Translations under genes and position numbers: made by a program | Notes under the pieces: model-generated | The model's database searches: none | What the model saw: the letters and a program-made list of their open reading frames with translations, nothing else | Told to the model about the DNA's origin: nothing | Shown: positions 49,629-59,358 of the stretch, in pieces | Position numbering within the stretch: the first letter of the stretch is position 1 | Layout: the number at the start of each line of letters is the position of its first letter | Origin: an uncultured Bacteroidales bacterium | GTDB lineage: Bacteria > Bacteroidota > Bacteroidia > Bacteroidales > Bacteroidaceae | Direction of reading: 5' to 3' | Assembly (NCBI GenBank): GCA_902799685.1 | Contig: CADCBO010000010.1 | Coordinates: 1 to 64,000 of the forward strand | Length of the DNA: 64,000 nt

Positions 49629-49636
49629 TATTTTTG
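49629..49636 (+). promoter_or_regulatory. -7 box of the exported-protein operon
   Basis: TATTTTTG, 29 nt before the first ATG of the operon. TTTC at 49605-49608 (3/4 of TTTG) lies 20 nt upstream. A CGCGC/GCGCG hairpin is at 49582-49597. Confidence 0.6.
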
Positions 49637-49665
49637 CATCCGCAACAAAACAAAAGGACAGTTAA

Positions 49666-51153
49666 ATGAAAAGAACAAAATCCATAATTCTGACATTCAT
49701 GGCCTTTGCACTGATGTCATCCTCAACTCTCACAGTACACTCACAGAACTCTGCAAGCAAGCAACCGGCCTGGATTACCAAGGCCCCCACGGTCAAGAAC
49801 ACATACGTGGGAATAGCCAGCGTATCCAAACGCTCCATGAACCCGGAGGGCGACCAGAATGAGAATACGGCCGCAGCAGCACAACAGGCATCATCCATCA
49901 TTGTGTCTCAGTTGTTCTTTAATGACAAATACAAGGATAGCGGCAAGAAAGAGGCTGAGAAAAAGATCCTGGCATCACTCCACCTGGCCGTTGACGCCAA
50001 CTCCCTGTTGGGCGACCTTATCCTTAAAGGCGCTTACAACTCATCGTTCGATGACGTGTTCATTGACAGAGTCCTGGACTCACCGGCACTGAAACTGCAG
50101 GGCGAATGGGAGGATGACGAGGAATACTGGTGCTACTACAGCATAACTGAAAAAGACTACCAGGCCAGGATTGAATCCGTTCAGGACAGCATATGCACCC
50201 AGGCACAGACCATGTGGGAGTTAGGCATGTCCTATCAGAAAGAGGGATTGCTGTTTAACGCCGCCAAGACCTATTCACAGGCTCTGGAGCTTATCCATCC
50301 GTTCATTTACACCCAGCATATGGTCAAACATGACTTTGAGAATGTTGACCTGTTCACAAGCATCTACAACAGTTACATTCATGTTTACGACAACCTGAAA
50401 CTGACATGCCCGGTAACAGAGATTCCGGCAGTTGCAGGAGAGAGAGTACCCGCCACGTTCCAGGTCACAGTTGACCAGAACGGCGTACCCGTAAAGAAAG
50501 TAGGAGTAGTGATTGACTATGAAGGTACAACTGACGGCTCTTTCATCACCGATGACAACGGTGCGGCCACATTCTCAATCGTCAAAGCCACCGAAGACCC
50601 GGTGCAGACAATTTCCTTCTCCATAGACAAGGACGGACTGTATGACCTGCCCGAAACATACGCATTCAAACAGCTTGTATCAGGTGCAGATAAGATAGGT
50701 ACCGCACAGACCAGCGTAAAACTGTTTGATCCAACCAATTACATCTTCATAAATGTGAATCCTTTTGATTCCGTGACCGACAAGTCCGTCCGTGAACTCA
50801 TTGGCGAGCGCAAGGACCTGGTCATAGTATCGGACAAATCCAAGGCGGACCTCATACTTGAGGCTGCAGTGGCAACCAAACTTGACGAGGAAGGGGTATC
50901 GGCCGAAAAATGGCCTATCAACAAATACCTCTCATCCCTGAATGTCACGGTCAATGAGGTGGCATCCGGAAACGAGCTGTTCAAATACGGCATAGACAAG
51001 TTCCAGTATCTGGCTCCCGCCAGCAGGAACAGGAATCAGGTGCTTCACGCATCGGCCAAGGAGATGTCCAGGCAGTTGATCCGTGAGTTCCCCGACAAGT
51101 TCAAGCCATTCGGCTATGACAAACGGTCCATAGTCTGGTCAACGCTCAAATAA
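49666..51153 (+). CDS. LPP20-like exported protein
   Basis: A 495-residue secreted protein (signal peptide ends near VHSQ, 27; no lipobox Cys). Residues about 33-160 resemble the LPP20 family: QPAWITKAPTVKNTYVGIASVSK, then a repeated helical ATAAAAQQASSIIVSQLF-like stretch. A central Ig-like domain is about 250-345 (VPATFQVTVDQNGVPVKKVGV). The C-terminal domain has VSDKSKADLILEAAVATK and ends in a sheet. Related LPP20/LpoB-like proteins act at the outer membrane or on cell-wall enzymes. It heads a six-gene operon. Confidence 0.75.
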   Translation: MKRTKSIILTFMAFALMSSSTLTVHSQNSASKQPAWITKAPTVKNTYVGIASVSKRSMNPEGDQNENTAAAAQQASSIIVSQLFFNDKYKDSGKKEAEKKILASLHLAVDANSLLGDLILKGAYNSSFDDVFIDRVLDSPALKLQGEWEDDEEYWCYYSITEKDYQARIESVQDSICTQAQTMWELGMSYQKEGLLFNAAKTYSQALELIHPFIYTQHMVKHDFENVDLFTSIYNSYIHVYDNLKLTCPVTEIPAVAGERVPATFQVTVDQNGVPVKKVGVVIDYEGTTDGSFITDDNGAATFSIVKATEDPVQTISFSIDKDGLYDLPETYAFKQLVSGADKIGTAQTSVKLFDPTNYIFINVNPFDSVTDKSVRELIGERKDLVIVSDKSKADLILEAAVATKLDEEGVSAEKWPINKYLSSLNVTVNEVASGNELFKYGIDKFQYLAPASRNRNQVLHASAKEMSRQLIREFPDKFKPFGYDKRSIVWSTLK

Positions 51154-51162
51154 CACAATGTC

Positions 51163-53454
51163 ATGAAAAGGCTCATTCTTGTATCGGCCCTGATAATGTT
51201 GCTTTCGGCAGGCAATGCTGACGCACAGATGACCCGTGGCCAGCTTCTGCGAAAGTACTACCAGATAACCCAGCTTCATGAAAGCGGAAAGGATGCAGAG
51301 GCCATAGCTCTTTGCGAAGAGATTACGGCTATGTACCCCAAACTACCTGACACATACCTGCGAATGGCGCAGATTTATGATGACGGAGGCGAGAACGAAC
51401 TTGCCCTGGTCATGTACCGCACCTACGCCAGCCTGGAGATGGATGACAAGAAACTGGCTGAAATAAAGCCCAGGATGAAGCAGCTTGAGGAAAAAGTGGG
51501 AGCCAAAAGCTTTGAGGAGCAGGAGAAGCAGAAATTTGACAAGCTTATGGCAGAGACAGCAGCCAAGGAACAGGCTAAAACCGTTTCAGCCCCCGTTCAA
51601 CAGAATGCAACCTCTGCAATAACCACCACTGCCACATCACTGTTTGACCTTTCGGCGCTTGTAGCATCGGCCAACACCAAAGAGCCTGAACCCGAACCGG
51701 AGCAGGAACCGGAAGAAGCACCGCTCAATGAGCCCGACGCCGCCCCCGAACCGGTAAGCGGCCAGGAGGTCTCGCTGTTTGACATTGCCTCTGTAGATTT
51801 CAGCACAAGTGCAGCAACAGCACAGACCGTATCAACCGAACCGGAACCAGAACCGGAGCCAGAAATAACACAAGAGATTCAGCAGGAAGCTGAGAAACTG
51901 ATGGAGAAAGCCTCTGCCAATCAGAACAGTCAGGACTGCAACGCTCCGTACCTGTTCAGCCCGCACCCGGACGTCATCAATGACCTTGGAATAAAACGTG
52001 ATGCGCAGTATAAAGCACAGGTTTCACCCAAACGCACTTTCTCATCCAAGAGTGACTTGACAGGCAAATGGGCGTCATCATTGTTCAATGCCGAGACAGG
52101 GCGTGACTTCATAATTCTGGAAATAGACCAGATGGGCAATAGTCTGAGCGTCATGCTAGATAATGAATCCGGGCTGTTCATTGACAAGAAGAACGGACTG
52201 TTCAAGACATCATGGAACGCTATTAAGAGCATCTGGTCCAGTGACGGCGCGGACTTTGACGCCAATGAGCTCAAGGGCAGTGCCGCAAGAGGGGATTTCT
52301 CGGAAGAAAGCTTTGACTTTACATTCTCCCTCAAGAAAAAGCAGAAGCCCAATGTAGCATCCATAGGACGTGACATTATGGACGGTCTGTCACTTGTAAT
52401 CCCGTTCGGGAACATAGCCAGCCGTATTGGCAGCACACTGCTCAACTATGCCGGCCGCAAGACATCGGGCGAAAAGTTCCAGACATCTATCAATTTCTCA
52501 CTCAAAAGCGTGACTGACAACGTCTTGGCATGCAATTACATAGTAAGCGAAAGGCACAGTACGGCCGACGGCACACGTGACCTGATCATAGAAGAGAAGA
52601 GTTTCCACCTTTTCCGCGTCCCGGATGCCTACAAGCCATATACATATAACAGCAACATACAGGAGAACGCCCTTTACAGAGCCATGTACGCAAAACTGGA
52701 GGAAGAATCCGCAAATGACCAGTCAAAACTTTTCCCGCTGGCTTACATGAGCTACTATGGTGCCGGTATGGGAAAGAAAGCTGATGAGACTGACCGCCTG
52801 TCCAAGGCTGTCGTCCAGATGCAGAAACTGGCTGACTCGGGATGCCTGAGGGCAAGTGCCTGGCTCATTCCGGTATATTACAATCTGTCAATAGATGAAA
52901 AGCACTATCCCATGCGTATGCAGCGCAAGCGTTTCCGCGAACTGTCAGACAAGCAGGTCAGCGCATTGATGATGGCCTACAATCCGTATGTATATGGCCT
53001 GAACGGTGACATCCTGGCCAGTTCCGGTTCAGACCCTGAAGAGATTGCGGCACAATATGAACAGGGTGCATCCCAGGATGATGCATACTCCATGTACTGC
53101 CTGGGCATGGCCTACAAGGAAGGTGTCGTCAAGTCACGCAATCTGGTCCAGTCTTTGGAATATTTCAGGAAATCGGCTCAGAAAGGATATGCCGATGCTT
53201 ATTGGCAGATTGCACTTGCTTATAAAAGCGGACTAGGTATCACAGCTGACTACGACCAGTACATACACTCCCTGTTCCAGGCCATTGACGCCGGCTCGAT
53301 TGAGGCCGTCAATGAACTGAGCACGGCATACTTCTGGGGAATCGGAGTAGAACGTGACATAGATATGGCACAGCAGGTAAGACGCAGCTACTTCTACCTT
53401 AAGAACAATATCTGGCGTGATGTACTTACCCTTTACGGTTTTCCAAACGTTTAA
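51163..53454 (+). CDS. exported TPR/Sel1-repeat protein
   Basis: A 763-residue secreted scaffold (signal peptide ends at ADAQ, 22). TPR repeats at about 25-115 (GKDAEAIALCEEITAMYPKL; ELALVMYRTYASLEM). A long Pro/Glu linker with EPEPEPEQEPEEAP follows. Then comes a central beta domain (about 260-480), and Sel1-like repeats at about 620-745 (MYCLGMAYKEGVVKSRNLVQ; ADAYWQIALAYKSGLGI; AVNELSTAYFWGIGVERDI). Such repeats bind protein partners. It is 9 nt after the LPP20-like gene. Confidence 0.8.
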   Translation: MKRLILVSALIMLLSAGNADAQMTRGQLLRKYYQITQLHESGKDAEAIALCEEITAMYPKLPDTYLRMAQIYDDGGENELALVMYRTYASLEMDDKKLAEIKPRMKQLEEKVGAKSFEEQEKQKFDKLMAETAAKEQAKTVSAPVQQNATSAITTTATSLFDLSALVASANTKEPEPEPEQEPEEAPLNEPDAAPEPVSGQEVSLFDIASVDFSTSAATAQTVSTEPEPEPEPEITQEIQQEAEKLMEKASANQNSQDCNAPYLFSPHPDVINDLGIKRDAQYKAQVSPKRTFSSKSDLTGKWASSLFNAETGRDFIILEIDQMGNSLSVMLDNESGLFIDKKNGLFKTSWNAIKSIWSSDGADFDANELKGSAARGDFSEESFDFTFSLKKKQKPNVASIGRDIMDGLSLVIPFGNIASRIGSTLLNYAGRKTSGEKFQTSINFSLKSVTDNVLACNYIVSERHSTADGTRDLIIEEKSFHLFRVPDAYKPYTYNSNIQENALYRAMYAKLEEESANDQSKLFPLAYMSYYGAGMGKKADETDRLSKAVVQMQKLADSGCLRASAWLIPVYYNLSIDEKHYPMRMQRKRFRELSDKQVSALMMAYNPYVYGLNGDILASSGSDPEEIAAQYEQGASQDDAYSMYCLGMAYKEGVVKSRNLVQSLEYFRKSAQKGYADAYWQIALAYKSGLGITADYDQYIHSLFQAIDAGSIEAVNELSTAYFWGIGVERDIDMAQQVRRSYFYLKNNIWRDVLTLYGFPNV

Positions 53455-53457
53455 GTG

Positions 53458-54582
53458 ATGGCAAGATTAAGATACATAACGGTTATTCTGGCACTTGTAT
53501 GTTCTACAGGCCTTTGGGCTCAGGGCGGAGTGGAGATCAAGACACCTGAACGCATAAACAGGATGCTTGAGGCCATGCCCGTAAACAACATACCCAAAGC
53601 CGGCCGGTTCCAATGCACGGAGTTGAGCGGCACCATAATGTTCTACACTGAGGCTGAGTACGGCGTAACGGTACAACTGGGTGCATACCTGTTTTCGGAT
53701 GCCGTCCGCAAGGCATACGATCCTGTCATCATCAGCTTTGTGGAAAGGCTGTGGGTTGAGTTACTGCTTCGCAAGACCACTGCGTCACAATCCGCACTGC
53801 TCAAGGAGTATGGCGTACGCATGGTCCTGAACGGTTATCCTTTAGGTACCGGAAGTTTCAGGCAGCTGGCCCAGGCTCTTGATGCGATAAATACGCTCAG
53901 TTCCCTTTCAATTACAACCGGAGGCAATGAGATAGACATGTTCATGCGTGACAAGGCCGGCTCCACACTTCACATCTACATTCCTGCCAGCCGTGACCTG
54001 CTGTTCCCATACGACAAGAAGGAGCATGAGGAGCGGCTCCTGAAGGAACTCACTGAGAGCACCGCACATTTCAGTCCGGTAATCCCTGACCTCAACGATC
54101 CGCAGAAGACTCCACAAGGACTCCTGGTCCAGGGAGGCGAGTGCTATATGATAGATTCGCTGAAGAATGATGTATTCTTTACTCCGGACCGCAAGCTGCT
54201 TTATGACAGCAAATGGCCCGAGCAAACCATGCAGAACATCCTTATGTGCGCCGTAAGTCAAGAGAACATGGGCGGCAAAAGAGTGAGCGTAAAACCTCAC
54301 ACATACAGTAAGATTAACAGTAACATAAATGTCTCGCTGGATCTTCTGCTGGGATATTTCCAGAAGCAGGGATTGCGTTTCTACACCGGAACCATGGGAC
54401 TTGAAGGAGACAAATGCCAATGCCTTTTGGCCATGTACCACCCTGTATATAACTACCTCCATATACTGTCGGTACGTTTTACCCCCGCCCAACTGGAATC
54501 CGGGCGACAGGTCACCTTCAATGCAGACCTGTCAACATTCATACCGCAGCATAACATAAAGAATCTGTTTCAAGAAAAATAA
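53458..54582 (+). CDS. secreted protein of unknown function
   Basis: A 374-residue exported protein (signal peptide ends at GLWAQ, about 22). Mixed alpha/beta content. I recognise no family. Noticeable segments are GVEIKTPERINRMLEAMPVN near the mature N-terminus and LDLLLGYFQKQGLRFYTGTM near residue 295. ATG at 53458 is chosen over a GTG 3 nt upstream. The previous stop is 3 nt away, so it is coupled to the TPR/Sel1 gene. Confidence 0.75.
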   Translation: MARLRYITVILALVCSTGLWAQGGVEIKTPERINRMLEAMPVNNIPKAGRFQCTELSGTIMFYTEAEYGVTVQLGAYLFSDAVRKAYDPVIISFVERLWVELLLRKTTASQSALLKEYGVRMVLNGYPLGTGSFRQLAQALDAINTLSSLSITTGGNEIDMFMRDKAGSTLHIYIPASRDLLFPYDKKEHEERLLKELTESTAHFSPVIPDLNDPQKTPQGLLVQGGECYMIDSLKNDVFFTPDRKLLYDSKWPEQTMQNILMCAVSQENMGGKRVSVKPHTYSKINSNINVSLDLLLGYFQKQGLRFYTGTMGLEGDKCQCLLAMYHPVYNYLHILSVRFTPAQLESGRQVTFNADLSTFIPQHNIKNLFQEK

Positions 54583-54591
54583 CTGACTATT

Positions 54592-55587
54592 ATGAGAATA
54601 TCGAGAACCATTATCGCGGCAGTACTTTTACTCTGCACCGTTACAGCCAGTGCACAACTGGATGTTGTACGTTTTACCGTATCAGACGGCATATCCGATG
54701 CCGCACTCAAGGCAGGCATTGAGCACAGTGCTTCATTAATGCTATCCACACTGAACTCAACAGTGATAGCCGGCAAGTCCAAGATCAAGCTTGAGAAAGA
54801 AAACGAGCAGCTGTTCACCAAGGACGGACGCAAGTGCCTGGACGAATTGTGGGCATCGAGTGCCATGATGTGCCCTGTATCGCAGGTTACGGAGAAAGGT
54901 ATCTCCATGCAGAACGGCACCGTTCAGGTACGTAACATCCCCATCACACTGCTTGCCGCCGATGACGACAATTGCGAGCAGGAACTTGTGGTATGTTTCA
55001 ACGAACAGGGGCAGATTGACAATATCATGATTGCCCTTGAGGAGCACCGTTACCTGGATGTCATCAACGCACAGATAAGCGTCAAGGATTTCCACCGCCG
55101 TCAGGCAATAATAGACTTTGTGGAGAATTTCCGCACAGCCTATAACCGCAAGGACATAGACTACATCAACAACGTGTTCAGCGACAACGCCCTTATCATT
55201 ACAGGTAAGGTGGTCAAGATTGACAAGAAAAAACAGGACCTGACCGCCCAATCACTCAACAACGAGCAGATACAGTATCAGAAATCCACCAAGGAGGAGT
55301 ACATCAACAATCTCAAGAAGTGCTTCAAGAACAACAGCTACATAAACCTGATATTCGATGAGATAGAGGTCATGCGTCATCCCAAGCGTGATGACATATT
55401 CGGTGTCACGCTCAAGCAGCACTGGAACTCATCAAACTACTCGGATGTAGGTTACCTGTTCCTTATGATAAACTTTGAGGATGAGATGAACCCCTGCATA
55501 CAGGTGCGCACCTGGCAGCCTGACAAATACAACGGCAAGCCGCTGCCGCGTGATGAGGTATTCTCACTTGATATGTTCAGCATCTGA
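54592..55587 (+). CDS. secreted NTF2-like domain protein
   Basis: A 331-residue exported protein (signal peptide ends at ASAQ, 21). The C-terminal part (about 165-320) resembles an NTF2/SnoaL-like fold: IIDFVENFRTAYNRKDIDYI, then NNVFSDNALIITGKVVK, and late DVGYLFLMINFEDEMNPCIQVRTW. The N-terminal half has no family I know. It starts 9 nt after the previous gene. Confidence 0.75.
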   Translation: MRISRTIIAAVLLLCTVTASAQLDVVRFTVSDGISDAALKAGIEHSASLMLSTLNSTVIAGKSKIKLEKENEQLFTKDGRKCLDELWASSAMMCPVSQVTEKGISMQNGTVQVRNIPITLLAADDDNCEQELVVCFNEQGQIDNIMIALEEHRYLDVINAQISVKDFHRRQAIIDFVENFRTAYNRKDIDYINNVFSDNALIITGKVVKIDKKKQDLTAQSLNNEQIQYQKSTKEEYINNLKKCFKNNSYINLIFDEIEVMRHPKRDDIFGVTLKQHWNSSNYSDVGYLFLMINFEDEMNPCIQVRTWQPDKYNGKPLPRDEVFSLDMFSI

Positions 55588-55629
55588 TTTTTTCCTTAAC
55601 CAAGTTTTACATTTTCTTATTTGAATAAA

Positions 55630-57024
55630 ATGAAAAAGAACAGAATCATTATGGCAGCAGCCATATTGGCTGTCTCAATGAACCTGACCGCCCAAAATGA
55701 AAGCAAACTCAAGAATCTGACAATAACAAACATAACACCCGAGCTTAGCGTATATCCGTGCGGTGACCGCCATGAGGCACAAGTCATCCTTAGGTGCCAG
55801 GAGCCGTTTGACCTGGTGTTTTCATCAAACGTAGATGCCAACCTGGACCTGACCGTAACCACCGAAGGCCCTGAGAAAGTCTATAGCATAGTATTCAAGA
55901 CCAAGGAGGAGGGTACGTCATTCAAGGGACGCCAGCTCTCCATTGTGGCCGAAGGATTCAAGAAGCACTACATCGCGCTCAACCTCAATGACAAGGAGAA
56001 ACTGGAGTATCTGGTATCGGACCCCTACTCCAAACTGCGCAGCCTTTTCTACACTGCTACAGAGGAAGGTGTGAGCCTGATGTCCGAAGGTATGTATGAT
56101 GCCGCCATTGACAAGTTCCGTGTGGCAATGCAATGTCCTGAATATCCCGACACGCCCAACCACCTGGATGAATACATTCAACGCTGCGACACCCTTATGG
56201 CGTGGACAGAGAGAGCCGCAAAATATGCAGAGGATGAAGATTACTACAATGCCAGAACGATTTATATGAACATCCTGCGGGAAAACCCCAACTGTGATGT
56301 AGTCCGTCTGCTTTACAACGATGCCAATGAGAACTACACCAGAGTAAGCAGACATGACATGGAAGTGGCGCAGGCCTATTTTGACACCAAGCGCTATGAG
56401 GAGGCACGTGACCTGTATGAGCACGCCATAGCCCAGAACAATCCGCAATCGGCACAAGCCGGAATCAACCTGGCCGCCATCAACCTGAAAAGATACAAGA
56501 AAGACAACCATACCCGTTCTTTGTCTTACGTATTTGACAGTGACTGCCCCATAGGACTCATGTATGCCGGCCTCAAGCCCGATAAATCCGGCGGTTATTT
56601 TGCTTTCGGATTTGACAAGGGTTGCATAGACATCCTATCCGGTAACATTGATCCAATAACGGTAGATGGTTTTGTACCGGAGAAGCCCATGTACCAGGCA
56701 ACAGTAAGCGCAGGATGGACACTAAGGTTATATACGCAAGGCAAAGAGTTTTATATCCCCAAGGTCTGGCTGATGATGACCCCGTTCGGCTATGCCACCG
56801 GCGGTTATTATACCAAGATACCACTGAACGGTAAAGACAATGAGTATAACCAGAAATATCATCTCATGCATGCCCTGGCACCCGAAATCGGTGTTGCAGT
56901 ACGTATGTGGAGAGTGGTTCTGAGCTACCGTTACCAATACCGTTATATGCTTAATATAGACAAGCCTGTATCGGATGACTTGGGTAAGTCAAGAAATCTG
57001 CTGGGACTTGGTTTCTGCTGGTAA
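55630..57024 (+). CDS. exported TPR-repeat protein
   Basis: A 464-residue secreted protein (signal peptide ends at LTAQ, about 22). The N-terminal beta domain covers about 30-125. TPR-type helices follow (MYDAAIDKFRVAMQCPEYPD; EDYYNARTIYMNILRENPN; RYEEARDLYEHAIAQNNPQ, about 150-280). The C-terminal region (about 290-460) is strand-rich, ends in aromatic Trp (LLGLGFCW) and may be a small barrel. ATG at 55630 is chosen over a TTG 9 nt upstream. Same operon, 42 nt after the NTF2-like gene. Confidence 0.78.
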   Translation: MKKNRIIMAAAILAVSMNLTAQNESKLKNLTITNITPELSVYPCGDRHEAQVILRCQEPFDLVFSSNVDANLDLTVTTEGPEKVYSIVFKTKEEGTSFKGRQLSIVAEGFKKHYIALNLNDKEKLEYLVSDPYSKLRSLFYTATEEGVSLMSEGMYDAAIDKFRVAMQCPEYPDTPNHLDEYIQRCDTLMAWTERAAKYAEDEDYYNARTIYMNILRENPNCDVVRLLYNDANENYTRVSRHDMEVAQAYFDTKRYEEARDLYEHAIAQNNPQSAQAGINLAAINLKRYKKDNHTRSLSYVFDSDCPIGLMYAGLKPDKSGGYFAFGFDKGCIDILSGNIDPITVDGFVPEKPMYQATVSAGWTLRLYTQGKEFYIPKVWLMMTPFGYATGGYYTKIPLNGKDNEYNQKYHLMHALAPEIGVAVRMWRVVLSYRYQYRYMLNIDKPVSDDLGKSRNLLGLGFCW

Positions 57025-57033
57025 ATTCACATA

Positions 57034-58155
57034 ATGGTTCAAATAAAGGAGGTCCTTACAGACAAGGACAAGAAGAAGCTGTTCAGGTTCCCGATAGACC
57101 TGTACAGGGAGTGCGACATGTACGTACCGGTACTTATAGGTGATGAGATGGACACCTTCAACCCCGCCAAGAATGGGGCCTACAGCTATGCAGACAGCCG
57201 GCTTTGGCTGGCATACCGCGACGGCAGGATTGTGGGCCGTATAGGTGCCATTCTGAACCGTGCAGCAAATGAAAAAGATAATGTAAAACAACTGCGTTTT
57301 ACCCGTTTTGACTTCATCGATGACTATGAGGTATCAAAGGCGCTCTTTGACACAGTTGTTAACTGGGCCCGTGAACTGGGTATGACCGAGGTGGTTGGGC
57401 CACTGGGATTCTCCAATCTGGACAAGCAGGGTATGCTGGTGGACGGATTCGACCAGTTGGACATGTACATTACGCTCTACAACTACCCTTACTACATAGA
57501 GCACATGAAACGTCTGGGCCTGACCAAGAAGTGGGACTGGACAGAGACCAAGGTGATTGTACCTGACCAGGTTCCGCCCAAGATGGACCAGATTGCCGAT
57601 ATTTCCGAGAAGCGTTACGGCTACTCGATCAAGAAGTTCCGTAACATGAAGGAGGTACGCCCGTATATCCGCAAGGCTATGGAGATAATCAACATAGCGT
57701 TTGCCAAGCTGCATGGAGTTGTTCCATTGTCTGACAAGCAGATTGAGAATATGGAGCACCTGATAGCGCTTGTAGGCCGTCCGGAATATTCGCTTATGGT
57801 GCAGAACCAGCAGGGTGATCTGGTGGGATTCGGATTCATTGCTCCTTCTATCAGCCGTGGAATCCGTGCCAGTCATGGTAAATTGGGGCTTTTCTCAGCA
57901 CTTAAGGTTCTGAGTGACCTTAATGACCACCGTCACATAGACTTTTATATGATTGGGGTGCGTCCCGAAGACCAGAAGAAAGGTGTGGAGTGCATCATTC
58001 TGCGCGAAGGCATAAAGGCCATACAGTCACACGGCGGCATAGACTGCCAGACCGGCCCCATGCTTGAGGACAACGCCAACGTCCAGAACATCTGGAAGCA
58101 CTTTGAGCACTATACCCACCGGCGGCGCCGCTGCTGGAGCTTTACTGTTTCTTAA
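57034..58155 (+). CDS. GNAT-like acyltransferase family protein
   Basis: A 373-residue cytoplasmic protein of a Bacteroidota GNAT-related family. The N-terminus has FRFPIDLYRECDMYVPVLIGDEMDTFNP, then the acetyl-CoA-fold segment LAYRDGRIVGRIGAILN and GMTEVVGPLGFSNLDKQGMLVDGFD. A second acyltransferase-like half runs about 245-360. Substrate unknown. It follows the TPR gene by 9 nt although its product is not exported. The C-terminus is unusually basic (THRRRRCW) and lies 8 nt from the palindromic element. Confidence 0.8.
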   Translation: MVQIKEVLTDKDKKKLFRFPIDLYRECDMYVPVLIGDEMDTFNPAKNGAYSYADSRLWLAYRDGRIVGRIGAILNRAANEKDNVKQLRFTRFDFIDDYEVSKALFDTVVNWARELGMTEVVGPLGFSNLDKQGMLVDGFDQLDMYITLYNYPYYIEHMKRLGLTKKWDWTETKVIVPDQVPPKMDQIADISEKRYGYSIKKFRNMKEVRPYIRKAMEIINIAFAKLHGVVPLSDKQIENMEHLIALVGRPEYSLMVQNQQGDLVGFGFIAPSISRGIRASHGKLGLFSALKVLSDLNDHRHIDFYMIGVRPEDQKKGVECIILREGIKAIQSHGGIDCQTGPMLEDNANVQNIWKHFEHYTHRRRRCWSFTVS

Positions 58156-58162
58156 TTACTCC

Positions 58163-58353
58163 GCCGGACTATAGGGTTTTAAAGCAGCACCTCCGGGCTA
58201 CTCCGAACCCCTCCGGACCCTAAACGTCGAACTCGGCATTTTTAGTCCCCTACGGGGCTTAACATGCCTCAGACATGCGCCGTTCTTAACGGGATCTTCC
58301 AAGGTTCTCCGCTTTACGCCCTCCGCTAATGCTTTAAAACCCTATAGTCCGGC
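58163..58353. repeat. 191-bp element with perfect 24-bp terminal inverted repeats
   Basis: 58163-58186 (GCCGGACTATAGGGTTTTAA then AGCA) is the exact reverse complement of 58330-58353. The interior is G+C-rich, has short hairpins (CCCCTACGGGG; CGTTCTTAACG) and no sizeable ORF. TACTCC/TACTGC flank the ends, a possible imperfect target duplication. Looks like a MITE-type or structured repeated element. Confidence 0.75.
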
Positions 58354-58383
58354 TACTGCAAATGGAAACAACAATCGTAATAT

Positions 58384-59271
58384 TCAAATTGCGGTAATAC
58401 GGAAAGAAAAACATGCAGTTTTTCCTGCCCCAAGTTTGTTTATATAATCCCGGCCGGAAATATCGCCGTTGTAGCCCTGATAGTCGCAGCGTCCCATCCA
58501 GGGTTCTATGCAGACAAAGGGGGCGTTCTTGGCGGGCGGTGACCAGAGGCCCCATACCGGAGCATCCTGCGTTTCTACTGCAATATAGGGATTGCACTCC
58601 TTATCATATAATATTACCTGGTCTATCTGATGCTCCTCAAGCACCAAAGCATCGTTTGCAAATAGTCCGGGAGTGACGGGAAGCATTGCGTCACCATCCA
58701 GTTCCATCATACCGGCGCTGTCACTACGATAACCATCGGGCGTGAGCTGACCTACAATCAGCTGACTCACAGGTTCCTCACCTGATGTAAGGCGGAAATA
58801 ACCATGTATTAAATCATCCTTCCGGAAATCACGGTAGTTAAAACCGGGATGCGCCCCAATCTGGAAATACATGGGTTCTGAACCGGGATTCTTTATGCGC
58901 CACTCCACTACAAGAGTGTTCTCCTCCAGGCGATACGTAGCCTCAATGCGAAAGGGATACGGATAGACCTTGAGGGATTCCTCATCGGACTCAAGGCAGA
59001 GCACTATGCTCTCCTTATCATGACACAGTACCTTGAAATCGCGGTCACGGGCAAAACCGTGCTGCGGCAGGTTGTATGTTTTGTCCCCTACCCTGTACTC
59101 TCCGTTCCACACCTTTCCCACTATGGGGAAAAGCATCGGCGCATGACGTCCCCAGTATTCTTTATCGGCAGTCCATATCAGTTCCTCGTCACTGCCTTGC
59201 CTCTTAAGGCTGACAAGTTCGGCTCCGTGCAGGTCTATCACGGCGCTTATGCGTTCATTTTCTATTGTCAT
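58384..59271 (-). CDS. aldose 1-epimerase family protein
   Basis: A 295-residue galactose-mutarotase-fold protein. N-terminal ISAVIDLHGAELVSLKRQGSDEELIW, then YWGRHAPMLFPIVGKVWNGEYRV, NLPQHGFARDRDFKV (His near 77) and the late FQIGAHPGFNYRDF with the catalytic-type His. The Glu is in VCIEPWMGRCD. Bacterial relatives include glucose-6-phosphate 1-epimerase-like and LacX proteins; the exact sugar is unknown. Divergent from the phosphatase gene. CGAAGATA at 59291-59298 may be a variant -7 box. Confidence 0.9.
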   Translation of the reverse strand: MTIENERISAVIDLHGAELVSLKRQGSDEELIWTADKEYWGRHAPMLFPIVGKVWNGEYRVGDKTYNLPQHGFARDRDFKVLCHDKESIVLCLESDEESLKVYPYPFRIEATYRLEENTLVVEWRIKNPGSEPMYFQIGAHPGFNYRDFRKDDLIHGYFRLTSGEEPVSQLIVGQLTPDGYRSDSAGMMELDGDAMLPVTPGLFANDALVLEEHQIDQVILYDKECNPYIAVETQDAPVWGLWSPPAKNAPFVCIEPWMGRCDYQGYNGDISGRDYINKLGAGKTACFSFRITAI

Positions 59272-59320
59272 AGGTTAAGTAATTATTATGCGAAGATAAC
59301 GTTTTTTCGCTGCTTATTAT

Positions 59321-59328
59321 TACATTTG
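59321..59328 (+). promoter_or_regulatory. -7 box of the phosphatase gene
   Basis: TACATTTG, 30 nt before the ATG at 59359. No clear -33. Confidence 0.5.
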
Positions 59329-59358
59329 CAGAAACCGCTAACCAAAACTAACCTATAT

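Noticed and set aside
59020-59358. 113-residue N-terminal extension of the phosphatase frame
   Set aside because: It runs over the divergent epimerase gene, while the ATG at 59359 gives a normal signal peptide downstream of a -7 box.
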